From NCBI RefSeq assembly GCF_000016645.1, contig NC_009441.1, forward strand, positions 1,922,001 through 1,986,000: 64,000 nt of DNA, read 5' to 3'. The notes under the pieces are model-generated. The model was not told where the DNA came from and made no database searches. It saw nothing but the letters and a program-made list of their open reading frames with translations. Source of the stretch: Flavobacterium johnsoniae UW101. Lineage in GTDB: Bacteria > Bacteroidota > Bacteroidia > Flavobacteriales > Flavobacteriaceae. Shown one piece after another: positions 18,071-25,711 of the stretch (position 1 is its first letter; each line of letters starts with the position of its first letter). The translations under genes were made by a program, and so were the position numbers.

Positions 18071-19456
18071 ATGAAAATAAATAAATATAATAGTCTTGTT
18101 TTTGCCATGCTGTTCGGTTTTGGATTATCGGGCCAGGCACAAACAAAACAATGGACTTTAGAAGAATGTGTGAGATACGCATTAGATAACAATATCACGA
18201 TTAAGCTGTCTGAACTTGATGTAAAAACAGCAGATATTGATAAAAGAGGTGCTTTGGGAAGTTATCTGCCAACAGTAAACGGAAATGCTTCACACTCTTG
18301 GAATATTGGTTTGAACGTTAACCCGGTTACCAACATTGCAACTACGCAGACTACTCAGTATTCTTCATTAGGAGTAAATGCCAATGTTGATATTTACAAA
18401 GGTCTGCAAAATCAAAATGCATATAGAAGAGCTTCACTTGCTATTGTAGCATCAAAATATCAATTGTTGAAAATGCAGGAAGATATTTCTCTGAATGTAG
18501 CCAACGCTTTCCTGCAGATTTTATCTAACAAAGAAAATTTAAAAGTAAGAATAGAACAATTAGCTATTGACGAAAAACGTCTTGCACGTTCTGAGGAAAT
18601 GGTTAATGCCGGAACAATTCCCCGTGGTGATTTATTTGATTTAAAAGCTACTGTTGCAACAGATAAGCAAAATATCACAGTTTCTGAAAACAATTTACTG
18701 ATTTCAAAATTGAGTTTAGCGCAGCTTTTACAATTAAAAGAGTTTGCTGATTTTGATGTAGTAGATGATACAAATGCCAAAGATGAAAACAATATCATGG
18801 CACAATCGCCAATTGATATCTACAATAAAGCAAAAGAAATTAGAACGGAATTAAAATTAGCACAGACTAATTTGGAAATTGCCGAGAAAAATGTTTCAAT
18901 TGCAAAAGGAGCTTATCAGCCAACTTTAAGAGGATTCTATTCTTTCAGCACAAGTGCAAGTTACAGTGACCGACTAATTGGAGCTGATGCAGCAGGAAAT
19001 CCAATTTACGTTGGTCCAGATCCCGTTTTAACTCAGTTTAGTGATAATAAAGGACACAATTTCGGATTTCAGTTAAGTGTGCCAATCTTTAATGGTTTCT
19101 CTGTTAGAAACAATGTTGAAAGAAACAAAGTAAGTTTGGAAAAATCTAAAATAGATTTGGAACAAAAAAGCTTAGATTTGCAGCGTAACGTTTATACTGC
19201 TTTTACAGATGCAAAAGGTGCTTTAAATACCTATGAATCTGCAACAGTTTCTTTAGAAGCAAGACAGCAGGCCTATAATTATGCTAAAGAAAAGTACGAT
19301 GTTGGTTTAATGAATTCATTTGATTTTACACAAGCACAAACTTTGCTTACAAATGCACAATCAGACGTTATTAGAACGAAATACGATTACATGTTTAAAA
19401 TTAAAATACTTGAATTCTATTTCGGAATTCCAATTGTTCCAGTTATTACAAAATAA
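18071..19456 (+). CDS. TolC family outer-membrane efflux protein
   Basis: 461-residue outer-membrane channel protein with a signal peptide ending about GLSGQAQ and two repeated long coiled-coil regions typical of TolC/OEP proteins (the family duplication is seen as NNITIKLSELD and EIRTELKLAQTNLEIAEKNV). It starts at ATG 18071 because a promoter box precedes it. It lies between two adaptors and completes a tripartite exporter. The second adaptor starts 6 bp after its stop. Confidence 0.92.
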   Translation: MKINKYNSLVFAMLFGFGLSGQAQTKQWTLEECVRYALDNNITIKLSELDVKTADIDKRGALGSYLPTVNGNASHSWNIGLNVNPVTNIATTQTTQYSSLGVNANVDIYKGLQNQNAYRRASLAIVASKYQLLKMQEDISLNVANAFLQILSNKENLKVRIEQLAIDEKRLARSEEMVNAGTIPRGDLFDLKATVATDKQNITVSENNLLISKLSLAQLLQLKEFADFDVVDDTNAKDENNIMAQSPIDIYNKAKEIRTELKLAQTNLEIAEKNVSIAKGAYQPTLRGFYSFSTSASYSDRLIGADAAGNPIYVGPDPVLTQFSDNKGHNFGFQLSVPIFNGFSVRNNVERNKVSLEKSKIDLEQKSLDLQRNVYTAFTDAKGALNTYESATVSLEARQQAYNYAKEKYDVGLMNSFDFTQAQTLLTNAQSDVIRTKYDYMFKIKILEFYFGIPIVPVITK

Positions 19457-19462
19457 TTTATT

Positions 19463-20752
19463 ATGTCAAAAAAAATAGTTTACTTCTCAGTTGGCGGGGC
19501 ATTAGTTCTAATTGCATTATTAGTAAGTCTTTCTAAGGCAGGAGTAATAGGAAATAAAGATGAAGGAAAAGAAGTTGAAACTTCAAAAGTAACAGCTTCT
19601 ACAATCGTTGAAACTGTATCGGCGACTGGAAAAATCCAGCCGGAAATAGAAGTAAAACTTTCATCAATGGTTTCCGGTGAAATTATTGCGTTAAATGTAA
19701 AAGAAGGGCAGGTTGTAAAAAAAGGAGATTTATTAGTAAAAATAAATCCTGATTTATATACTTCAGGACTAGAAAGATCTGTAGCAAATTTATCTGGAAC
19801 AAAAGCCGGATTAGTACAATCTGAAGCCAGTTTTAAAGAAGCTAAAGCCAATTACGAACGTAATAAAACATTATACGACAAAGGAGTAATTTCAAAGTCA
19901 GACTGGGATAAAGCTATTTCGACATACGAAGTTGCCAAAGCAACAAAACAAAATGCGTACTATAATGTTCAAAGTGCTTCGGCATCTGTAACAGAAGCCA
20001 GAGATAATTTAGGACGTACCACAATTTATGCTCCTGCCGATGGTACTATTTCTGTATTGAATGTAGAATTAGGAGAGCGTGTTTTAGGAACACAGCAAAT
20101 GGCCGGAACAGAACTTTTAAGGGTTGCCAATCTTAACAACATGGAAGTTGAAGTTGATGTTAATGAAAATGATATCGTAAAAATTAAAATTGGAGACGAA
20201 GCAAATGTTGAAGTCGATGCTTACCTAAAAAAGAAATTTAAAGGTGTAGTAACCAGTATTTCTAATTCTGCCAGCACAACATTAACATCAGATCAGGTTA
20301 CAAACTTTAAAGTTAAAGTTCGTATTTTAAAAGAATCATATCAGGATTTATTAGAAGGAAAACCAGATGCTTATTCGCCTTTTAGACCTGGAATGACAGC
20401 AACAGTAGATATTATTACCACAACTAAAAACAATGTTTTGGCAGTACCAATTAGTTCTGTAGTTGTAAAATCTGATACAACGGCTGTTAAAGATTTTAAA
20501 GTTGACGATCCAAACGAGAAAAAAACAACTCCAAAAAGCGATAAGAAATTTGAGTGTGTTTTTGTAAAAGTAGGTGATAAAGCTAAAATCAGAATTATTA
20601 AAACCGGAATTCAGGATGATACGAATATCGAAGTAATGTCTGGATTAAAATCTGGAGATGTAGTAATTACAGGGCCTTATACAACCGTTTCTAAAGAACT
20701 AAATTCTGGAGATAAAGTTAAACTTAAAAAAGCTGACGCTCCTAAAAAATAA
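19463..20752 (+). CDS. HlyD/MacA-type periplasmic adaptor 2
   Basis: 429-residue membrane-fusion protein with an N-terminal anchor (about 4-24), lipoyl halves (MVSGEIIALNVKEGQVVKKGD and PADGTISVLNVELGERV), a coiled-coil (about 90-150), beta-barrel and a long C-terminal membrane-proximal domain with a Lys/Asp-rich loop near residue 350. Being coupled to the TolC gene, it could replace adaptor 1 or act in a mixed hexamer. The last residues are Lys-rich. Confidence 0.92.
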   Translation: MSKKIVYFSVGGALVLIALLVSLSKAGVIGNKDEGKEVETSKVTASTIVETVSATGKIQPEIEVKLSSMVSGEIIALNVKEGQVVKKGDLLVKINPDLYTSGLERSVANLSGTKAGLVQSEASFKEAKANYERNKTLYDKGVISKSDWDKAISTYEVAKATKQNAYYNVQSASASVTEARDNLGRTTIYAPADGTISVLNVELGERVLGTQQMAGTELLRVANLNNMEVEVDVNENDIVKIKIGDEANVEVDAYLKKKFKGVVTSISNSASTTLTSDQVTNFKVKVRILKESYQDLLEGKPDAYSPFRPGMTATVDIITTTKNNVLAVPISSVVVKSDTTAVKDFKVDDPNEKKTTPKSDKKFECVFVKVGDKAKIRIIKTGIQDDTNIEVMSGLKSGDVVITGPYTTVSKELNSGDKVKLKKADAPKK

Positions 20753-20758
20753 ATAAGA

Positions 20759-20766
20759 TATATTTG
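20759..20766 (+). promoter_or_regulatory. -7 box upstream of tsaB
   Basis: TATATTTG follows the stop of adaptor 2 by 6 bases and precedes an inverted repeat in the tsaB leader. Confidence 0.5.
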
Positions 20767-20802
20767 TCAGGCTGAGCAGAATTAAGTTTTCTCTCAGCCT
20801 GA
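20767..20802. repeat. Inverted repeat in the tsaB leader
   Basis: TCAGGCTGAG and CTCAGCCTGA are perfect ten-base arms 16 bases apart, without a T run. The arm resembles the GTCAGGCTGAGC words common between genes in Bacteroidota. It may act as a weak terminator of the efflux operon or as a leader hairpin. Confidence 0.55.
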
Positions 20803-20828
20803 AATAATTAATTTTAAAATCATACACA

Positions 20829-21500
20829 TTGTCTTTTATTCTCAATATCGAAACAGCAACCAAAAATTGTTCAGTATCAATTGCAAAAAATGGAGAAACT
20901 ATTCTTTGTAAAGAAATTGCAGAAGAAGGATATTCGCACGCCGAAAAACTTCATGTTTTTATTGAAGAAGCTATTGCAGAATCTGGAGTTTCAATTCAGG
21001 ATTTAAATGCAGTTGCAGTAAGCCAGGGGCCAGGTTCTTATACCGGGTTACGAATTGGCGTTTCGGCAGCAAAAGGATTGTGTTATGCATTAAATATCCC
21101 TTTAATTGCGGTAGATACTTTGCAGACTCTGGCCTCTAAAGCTAAAATTTCTGAAGGAAAAATTATTCCGATGCTTGATGCCAGAAGGATGGAAGTTTAC
21201 AGCGAAATTTTTAATGCAGATTTAGAAGTAGAAAGAACAATTCAGGCAGAAATTATTACAGAAGATTCTTTTGCAGCATATAAAGAAACACTTTATTTCG
21301 TAGGAGATTGTGCGGAGAAATGCAAACCTGTTTTGACTAAAGATAACTTTGTGTTTTTAGAAGAAATCAAATATCCTTCGGCAAATGAAATGAGTAAAAT
21401 CAGTTACGATAAGTATCAAAAAAGCGACACTGTTGATGTCGCTTACTTTGAACCTTATTATTTAAAAGATTTTATGATGACACTGCCTAAAAAGCAGTAA
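20829..21500 (+). CDS. tsaB: tRNA threonylcarbamoyladenosine biosynthesis protein TsaB
   Basis: 223-residue ASKHA-fold protein that with TsaD and TsaE transfers threonylcarbamoyl to A37 of ANN-decoding tRNAs. Conserved features: the N-terminal strand ILNIETATKNCSVSI, SQGPGSYTGLRIG and VDTLQTLA. The start is TTG 20829 because no ATG or GTG lies before the conserved N-terminal strand. It converges with mscS, with 7 bp between stops. tsaD and tsaE are elsewhere. Confidence 0.94.
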   Translation: MSFILNIETATKNCSVSIAKNGETILCKEIAEEGYSHAEKLHVFIEEAIAESGVSIQDLNAVAVSQGPGSYTGLRIGVSAAKGLCYALNIPLIAVDTLQTLASKAKISEGKIIPMLDARRMEVYSEIFNADLEVERTIQAEIITEDSFAAYKETLYFVGDCAEKCKPVLTKDNFVFLEEIKYPSANEMSKISYDKYQKSDTVDVAYFEPYYLKDFMMTLPKKQ

Positions 21501-21507
21501 TCCATTT

Positions 21508-22320
21508 TTATTTTTGAAGTGTAAAAGGCTGAACAGAAATTCCTGCCTGATCTAAAGCTGTTTTACAATCTTCGAGCGTTTCAGAAAAAACAGCTCCATA
21601 ATTAGCATTCTTCGCCCACGGACGTACTGCAAAATCTACAGAACTTGCCGATAAATTTTTAACAAAAACTTCCGGAGCAGGCTTTTGAAGCACTTTTGGA
21701 TTTTTGTTTAAAACCTCCAAAAGAATATCTTTTGCTTTTTTAATATCAGAATCATAAGAAACTGAAAAAGTTAGATCAGCTCTTCTTTCTCCCTGCATAG
21801 AGTAATTAATAATTGTTCCGTTTGACAAAGCTCCATTTGGCACAAAAACGGTCTGATTGTTTCCGGTAAGCATTTTGGTAACAAAAATTTGAATTTCCAG
21901 CACCGTTGCTATAACACCTTGAGCCTCGATCGTATCGCCAACTTTAAAAGGCTTAAAAACGATAATTAACATACCGCCGGCAAAATTAGAAAGTGATCCC
22001 TGCAGTGATAAACCAACTGCAAGACCCATAGCACCTAAAATGGCTACGAATGAAGAAGTCTCGATTCCGAGGTTTGAAATAAAGGTTACAAATAATAAAA
22101 TTCGTAAAGCCCATAGTAAAATATCAGCAAGAAATTTGGTCAATGTTGGATCCAGATTTCTCTTTTCCATTATTTTTCTAATAATTCTGTTGATGAATTT
22201 TATGGCATATAAACCAACAAATAAAACTAGAAATGCTGAGATTAATTTTGGCGAATAATCAATTAAAAGATTAATAAATTTCGCCGCGTAACTGCTTAAT
22301 TGTTCAGGATTGATGTACAT
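21508..22320 (-). CDS. Small-conductance mechanosensitive channel (MscS family)
   Basis: 270-residue inner-membrane channel that opens on membrane tension to release solutes after osmotic downshock. Three helices at about 20-40, 62-80 and 86-115; the pore helix carries the Gly/Ala-rich AILGAMGLAVGLSLQGSLSNFAGG, followed by the beta domain FKPFKVGDTIE and the C-terminal domain. Short MscS-type length. Its leader contains a terminator-like hairpin (22330-22355) between the promoter box and the ATG. Confidence 0.94.
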   Translation of the reverse strand: MYINPEQLSSYAAKFINLLIDYSPKLISAFLVLFVGLYAIKFINRIIRKIMEKRNLDPTLTKFLADILLWALRILLFVTFISNLGIETSSFVAILGAMGLAVGLSLQGSLSNFAGGMLIIVFKPFKVGDTIEAQGVIATVLEIQIFVTKMLTGNNQTVFVPNGALSNGTIINYSMQGERRADLTFSVSYDSDIKKAKDILLEVLNKNPKVLQKPAPEVFVKNLSASSVDFAVRPWAKNANYGAVFSETLEDCKTALDQAGISVQPFTLQK

Positions 22321-22329
22321 TATTTTAAT

Positions 22330-22355
22330 TAAAAAAACCTTCTCAATAGAGAAGG
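22330..22355 (-). terminator. Terminator-like hairpin in the mscS leader
   Basis: CCTTCTC and GAGAAGG pair around a four-base loop, with a T run on the minus strand. It would end transcription from the small acidic protein gene, but it lies downstream of the mscS -7 box, so mscS transcripts must read through it. Confidence 0.7.
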
Positions 22356-22369
22356 TGTATTGATTGCTG

Positions 22370-22377
22370 CAAATATA
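22370..22377 (-). promoter_or_regulatory. -7 box for mscS
   Basis: Reads TATATTTG on the minus strand, 49 bases before the mscS ATG. Confidence 0.55.
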
Positions 22378-22406
22378 AAATAATTATCTTTTAAATCAGA
22401 AACTGC

Positions 22407-22682
22407 TTATTTTTCTGACTCTTCAGAATCAAAATCGGTTACAGCATCTTCGCTTACGTCTACAACAGTTTCTGTAACAAGTTCATAATCAGAATTGGTG
22501 TTTTCTGACAGGACTTCTTTTATAGAATCAAATACATCGCTGATTAAATCGGCAGCATTTTCAAGTATAGGTTCTGCGGCGTCTTTAATTTCTTCAACAG
22601 TAGTTTCTGCCTGTGCAGCAAAATCGGTAGTTTTTTCTTTTGCAGATCCAAATAAATTGGTAAAAAATGAAGTTAATCCCAT
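22407..22682 (-). CDS. Small acidic amphipathic protein
   Basis: 91 residues, not recognised. The N-terminus (MGLTSFFTNLFGSAKEKTTD) is hydrophobic/aromatic, and the rest is a mostly helical, Glu/Asp-rich sequence with Ala heptad spacing, ending in an acidic tail. No signal peptide or cysteine. The pattern recalls YtxH/apolipoprotein-like amphipathic stress proteins. It lies upstream of mscS on the same strand, separated by a hairpin. The reading frame is intact and its codon use resembles its neighbours, so it is probably real. Confidence 0.65.
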   Translation of the reverse strand: MGLTSFFTNLFGSAKEKTTDFAAQAETTVEEIKDAAEPILENAADLISDVFDSIKEVLSENTNSDYELVTETVVDVSEDAVTDFDSEESEK

Positions 22683-22806
22683 GGTTTTGATTTGGTTGGT
22701 TTAGAATACAATATTAATTGTTTTTCGAGAATTACAATTAAATTTTATAATAATTAATTGATAGCGAATTAGTTTGGTTTAATTTTAAACGCATAGAAAC
22801 AAAAGG

Positions 22807-22952
22807 CTCCAGCGGAGCATAATATTTATAGCATAATTTATTTCCATGTATGAAAAGCTCCAGAGGAGCGGCATATTTTAAATAATATATGTTTCGCTCC
22901 TCTGGAGCTTGAAATCACGGGTACATGCTATAAATATTATGCTCCGCTGGAG
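22807..22952. repeat. Nested palindromic element (REP/BIME-like)
   Basis: Outer arms 22807-22834 and 22925-22952 are perfect 28-base inverted repeats; inner arms 22855-22870 and 22895-22910 are perfect 16-base inverted repeats. Each arm is itself palindromic (CTCCAGCGGAG and CTCCAGAGGAG cores). The centre is AT-rich. It looks like two related REP-like hairpins arranged head to head around each other. Confidence 0.85.
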
Positions 22953-23014
22953 TATTTATTGCTAAATAGTCTTGATGTCTCTATGTGTTAATACCTTTCA
23001 ATAATTATTCCTAA

Positions 23015-23043
23015 ATAAAAAAGCGCCTCGATTGAGACGCTTT
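23015..23043 (-). terminator. Terminator of the Nfu gene
   Basis: AAGCG-CTC and GAG-CGCTT pair with one mismatch, with a run of As on the plus strand (Ts on the transcript) after the stem. Confidence 0.8.
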
Positions 23044-23062
23044 CTATAATGTATTAAATGTT

Positions 23063-23962
23063 TTATGCATTCAAAGCTTCAACTTTAATAGCTTCATCAT
23101 TCAGCATACTTTTCAGCATATTTTCGATTCCGCTTTTTAGAGTAAATGTTGATGAAGGACAACCGCTGCAAGCTCCTTGTAAAATCACTTTTACGGTTTT
23201 GTCATCTTCATTATAAGAATCAAAAGCAATATTTCCTCCATCAGCCGCAACTGCTGGTTTTACATATTCTTCTAATATGTTGATAATCTGCTGAGAAGTT
23301 ACATCCAGTTTGTCAAAAGCTTCGTCTTTTGTAACATCATTTTTAGTTGCAGTCTGAATTAAGCTTTCATCTAAAACAGTTCCTCCGTTTTCGATAAATT
23401 GTTTGATGAATGTTCTTAATTCTAAGGTAATTTCCTGCCAGTCGTTGATTTCGTATTTGGTTACAGAAATATAATTTTCATCAATAAATACTTCTTTTAC
23501 ATAAGGAAATTTAAATAATTCCTGAGCCAATGGAGAAGAAGCAGTCTGATCGATATTTTTGTATTCAACCGCATTTCTGGTCAACATTCTGCTTACTACA
23601 AATTTTAAAGCAGCAGGGTTTGGAGTTGTTTCTCCATAAACTGTAATAGGCTGTTTTTTAGCTTTATTTTCGTCAACTTTTATAATAACGCCGCCTTTGT
23701 CTACAAATGATGTAATTTGTTCTGCAACGGCATCTTTTACATCGTCCCAGTCTACAATGCTGTATCTTTCGATTGCAATGAAGTTTCCTGAAATATAAAC
23801 TGTTTTTACAAACGGAAGATAGAACAATTGCTGTGCTAAAGGAGATGCTTGTGCTTCGTCAATGTTTTTAAATTCAAAGCTTTGATTTTGAGTGATAAAA
23901 TCTTCAAATTCGAACTTTAATATCGTTGGATTTTGAGTTTCTTTTATAGTGATTTTTGTCAT
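23063..23962 (-). CDS. NifU-like Fe-S scaffold with two Nfu N-terminal domains
   Basis: 299-residue cytoplasmic Fe-S cluster carrier. Two repeated Nfu_N-type domains (about 1-95 and 100-195; both carry SPLAQQLF/SPLAQELF and FVKTVYI/YVKEVFI strands) precede a NifU C-terminal domain with the cluster-binding CSGC at about 265-268. The promoter box at 23978-23985 rules out the ATG at 23980 and sets the start at 23962. It probably delivers 4Fe-4S clusters to target enzymes. Confidence 0.92.
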   Translation of the reverse strand: MTKITIKETQNPTILKFEFEDFITQNQSFEFKNIDEAQASPLAQQLFYLPFVKTVYISGNFIAIERYSIVDWDDVKDAVAEQITSFVDKGGVIIKVDENKAKKQPITVYGETTPNPAALKFVVSRMLTRNAVEYKNIDQTASSPLAQELFKFPYVKEVFIDENYISVTKYEINDWQEITLELRTFIKQFIENGGTVLDESLIQTATKNDVTKDEAFDKLDVTSQQIINILEEYVKPAVAADGGNIAFDSYNEDDKTVKVILQGACSGCPSSTFTLKSGIENMLKSMLNDEAIKVEALNA

Positions 23963-23977
23963 GGCAGTAATTTTTTG

Positions 23978-23985
23978 CAAATTTA
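23978..23985 (-). promoter_or_regulatory. -7 box for the Nfu gene
   Basis: Reads TAAATTTG on the minus strand, 15 bases before the chosen ATG, so the leader is very short. Confidence 0.55.
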
Positions 23986-24105
23986 CTAAAGTTATTTTCT
24001 ACTTATGGCTATATTTGATTTTTTAATAAAATAATTAAGACTCTTTTCAAATAATTCGTACGAAATTAATAAGAGAGCAAAAATTATATAAACTAGCTAA
24101 CCATT

Positions 24106-25095
24106 ATGAAATTAAAAATCAAGTTTTTATTTGTTTTTTTAATTACTTCGTTCTTTACCTATTCACAAGAAGGAATTCCTGTTTATTCAGATTATTTATC
24201 GGACAACTATTACTTAATTCACCCTTCAATGGCGGGTGCCGCTAACTGTGCAAAAATTAGGTTAACAGCCAGAAAACAATGGTTTGGTCAGGAAGATGCG
24301 CCGTCGCTTCAAACTTTAAGTTTTAACGGAAGAGTAGGAGAGCGTTCAGGTGCCGGAATTATTGTTTTTAATGATAAAAACGGTTACCATTCAGAAAAAG
24401 GTGTAAAGCTTACGTATGCTCATCATATTATGTTTTCGAGAGACGAACTCGATTTAAATCAGCTTTCTTTTGGTATCAGCGGGGGATTGATTCAGAATCA
24501 GTTAGATGAAACTAAATTCGGAAATGTTTTCGATCCTATTGTTTTTGGTTCCATTCAAAAAGATTCTTATTTCAATTTAGATATTGGAGCATCGTATAAT
24601 TTTCTTGATTTTTATGCACATGCAACGGTTCAGGGAGTTCTTGAAACAAGAAGAGAGCTGTATACAGATTATGAAAGTGACAATTTGAGAAAATTTCTTT
24701 TTAGTGCCGGATATGTGTTTGGAAAAAGAGATAAAATTACCTGGGAACCTTCAATTTTATTTCAATATTTTGATCAGACCAAACAAAAGTCTATAGACTT
24801 GAATTTAAAAGCGTACAAGAATATGGATTTTGGAAGTTTGTGGGCTGCATTATCGTATAGAAGAAGTTTTGATGGAGCACAGTATAGTTCAGGGAGCGGT
24901 GTTTCGTCTCAAAAATTACAATACATTACGCCAATAGTAGGCGTTAATTTTAAAAACTTTATGTTTGCCTATACTTATTCTCAAGTTACGGGAGATGTAA
25001 AATTTGATACTGGCGGTTATCACCAGATTACTTTAGGAATTAATTTATTTTGCAGAAAAGAGCGTTACGATTGTAATTGCCCTGCAGTTAATTAA
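24106..25095 (+). CDS. PorP/SprF family type IX secretion membrane protein
   Basis: 329-residue outer-membrane barrel with signal peptide (ending FFTYSQ) and the family start GIPVYSDYLSDNYYLIHPSMAGAANC. SprF/PorP proteins help secrete or anchor a specific cargo of the type IX system, often the adhesin encoded next to them. Here no large adhesin is adjacent; the next gene is a carbonic anhydrase 9 bp away, so this is an orphan copy. The protein ends with a cysteine-containing tail (FCRKERYDCNCPAVN). Confidence 0.9.
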   Translation: MKLKIKFLFVFLITSFFTYSQEGIPVYSDYLSDNYYLIHPSMAGAANCAKIRLTARKQWFGQEDAPSLQTLSFNGRVGERSGAGIIVFNDKNGYHSEKGVKLTYAHHIMFSRDELDLNQLSFGISGGLIQNQLDETKFGNVFDPIVFGSIQKDSYFNLDIGASYNFLDFYAHATVQGVLETRRELYTDYESDNLRKFLFSAGYVFGKRDKITWEPSILFQYFDQTKQKSIDLNLKAYKNMDFGSLWAALSYRRSFDGAQYSSGSGVSSQKLQYITPIVGVNFKNFMFAYTYSQVTGDVKFDTGGYHQITLGINLFCRKERYDCNCPAVN

Positions 25096-25104
25096 AAAAA
25101 TATT

Positions 25105-25623
25105 ATGGTTATAAAATCTGTAAACGGAAAAGCACCTTCAATACCACAAGATTGTTATGTTGCTGAAAATGCAACAATTGTCGGCGATGTTTCTTTTGGA
25201 GATTCTTGCAGCGTGTGGTTTAATGCTGTGGTTCGCGGAGATGTTCACTTTATTAAGATAGGAAACAAAGTAAACATTCAGGATGGAGCCGTAATTCATT
25301 GCACTTATCAAAAACACCCAACTATTATAGGAAACAATGTTTCAATTGGTCATAATGCGATTGTTCACGGATGCACGATTCATGACAATGTATTAATAGG
25401 AATGGGGGCTATTGTAATGGATAACTGCGTTGTTGAAAGTAATTCGATTATTGCAGCCGGAGCTGTTTTAACTCAAAATACTGTTGTTCCTTCGGGGACT
25501 ATTTTTGCAGGTGTTCCAGCTAAAAAAGTAAAAGACATTGATCAATCTGATTTTGCAGGCGAAATCGAACGTATTTCGAACAATTATGTAATGTATTCAG
25601 GATGGTTTAAAAACGAAGAATAA
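25105..25623 (+). CDS. Gamma-class carbonic anhydrase-like protein
   Basis: 172-residue left-handed beta-helix protein (YrdA/PaaY group). Hexapeptide repeats run through most of the length, and the zinc-ligand pattern is visible in VIHCTY, IGHNAIVHGC and the Arg-Gly-Asp VVRGDVHFIKIG. It may hydrate CO2 or serve an unknown acyl/metal role, as for most YrdA-type members. It starts 9 bp after the PorP/SprF gene and is probably co-transcribed. Confidence 0.92.
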   Translation: MVIKSVNGKAPSIPQDCYVAENATIVGDVSFGDSCSVWFNAVVRGDVHFIKIGNKVNIQDGAVIHCTYQKHPTIIGNNVSIGHNAIVHGCTIHDNVLIGMGAIVMDNCVVESNSIIAAGAVLTQNTVVPSGTIFAGVPAKKVKDIDQSDFAGEIERISNNYVMYSGWFKNEE

Positions 25624-25627
25624 AATA

Positions 25628-25686
25628 CAAATTCCAAATTCCAATAGTATTGATGCTTTATTGGAATTTGGTCTCGATAGCTATCG
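25628..25686. repeat. Intergenic inverted repeat plus GATAGCTATC palindrome
   Basis: CCAAATTCCAA (25634-25644) and TTGGAATTTGG (25661-25671) are perfect 11-base arms, the left one being part of a doubled AAATTCC word. They are followed by the 12-base palindrome CGATAGCTATCG at 25675-25686. It lies between convergent genes and may act as a weak terminator. Confidence 0.7.
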
Positions 25687-25711
25687 GGATTATTTTGAAG
25701 TTTTTATAAAC

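Larger units (their letters stand above)
22683..23062. other. 380-bp non-coding gap with nested inverted repeats
   Basis: The longest gene-free gap in the window. It contains the nested palindromes at 22807-22952 and a minus-strand terminator for the Nfu gene at 23015-23043. I see no open frame with coding character and no RNA family I can name. The flanks are AT-rich. Confidence 0.7.

Noticed and set aside
20767..20802. Rho-independent terminator of the efflux operon
   Set aside because: The stem is strong but has no T run on either side, so it is listed as an inverted repeat only.
22807..22952. Possible CRISPR-like or riboswitch structure
   Set aside because: Arms are inverted, not direct, with no spacers, no cas genes and no downstream gene in the right position.
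25675..25686. Attachment site for an integrated element
   Set aside because: No tRNA, integrase or matching second copy bounding a foreign segment.
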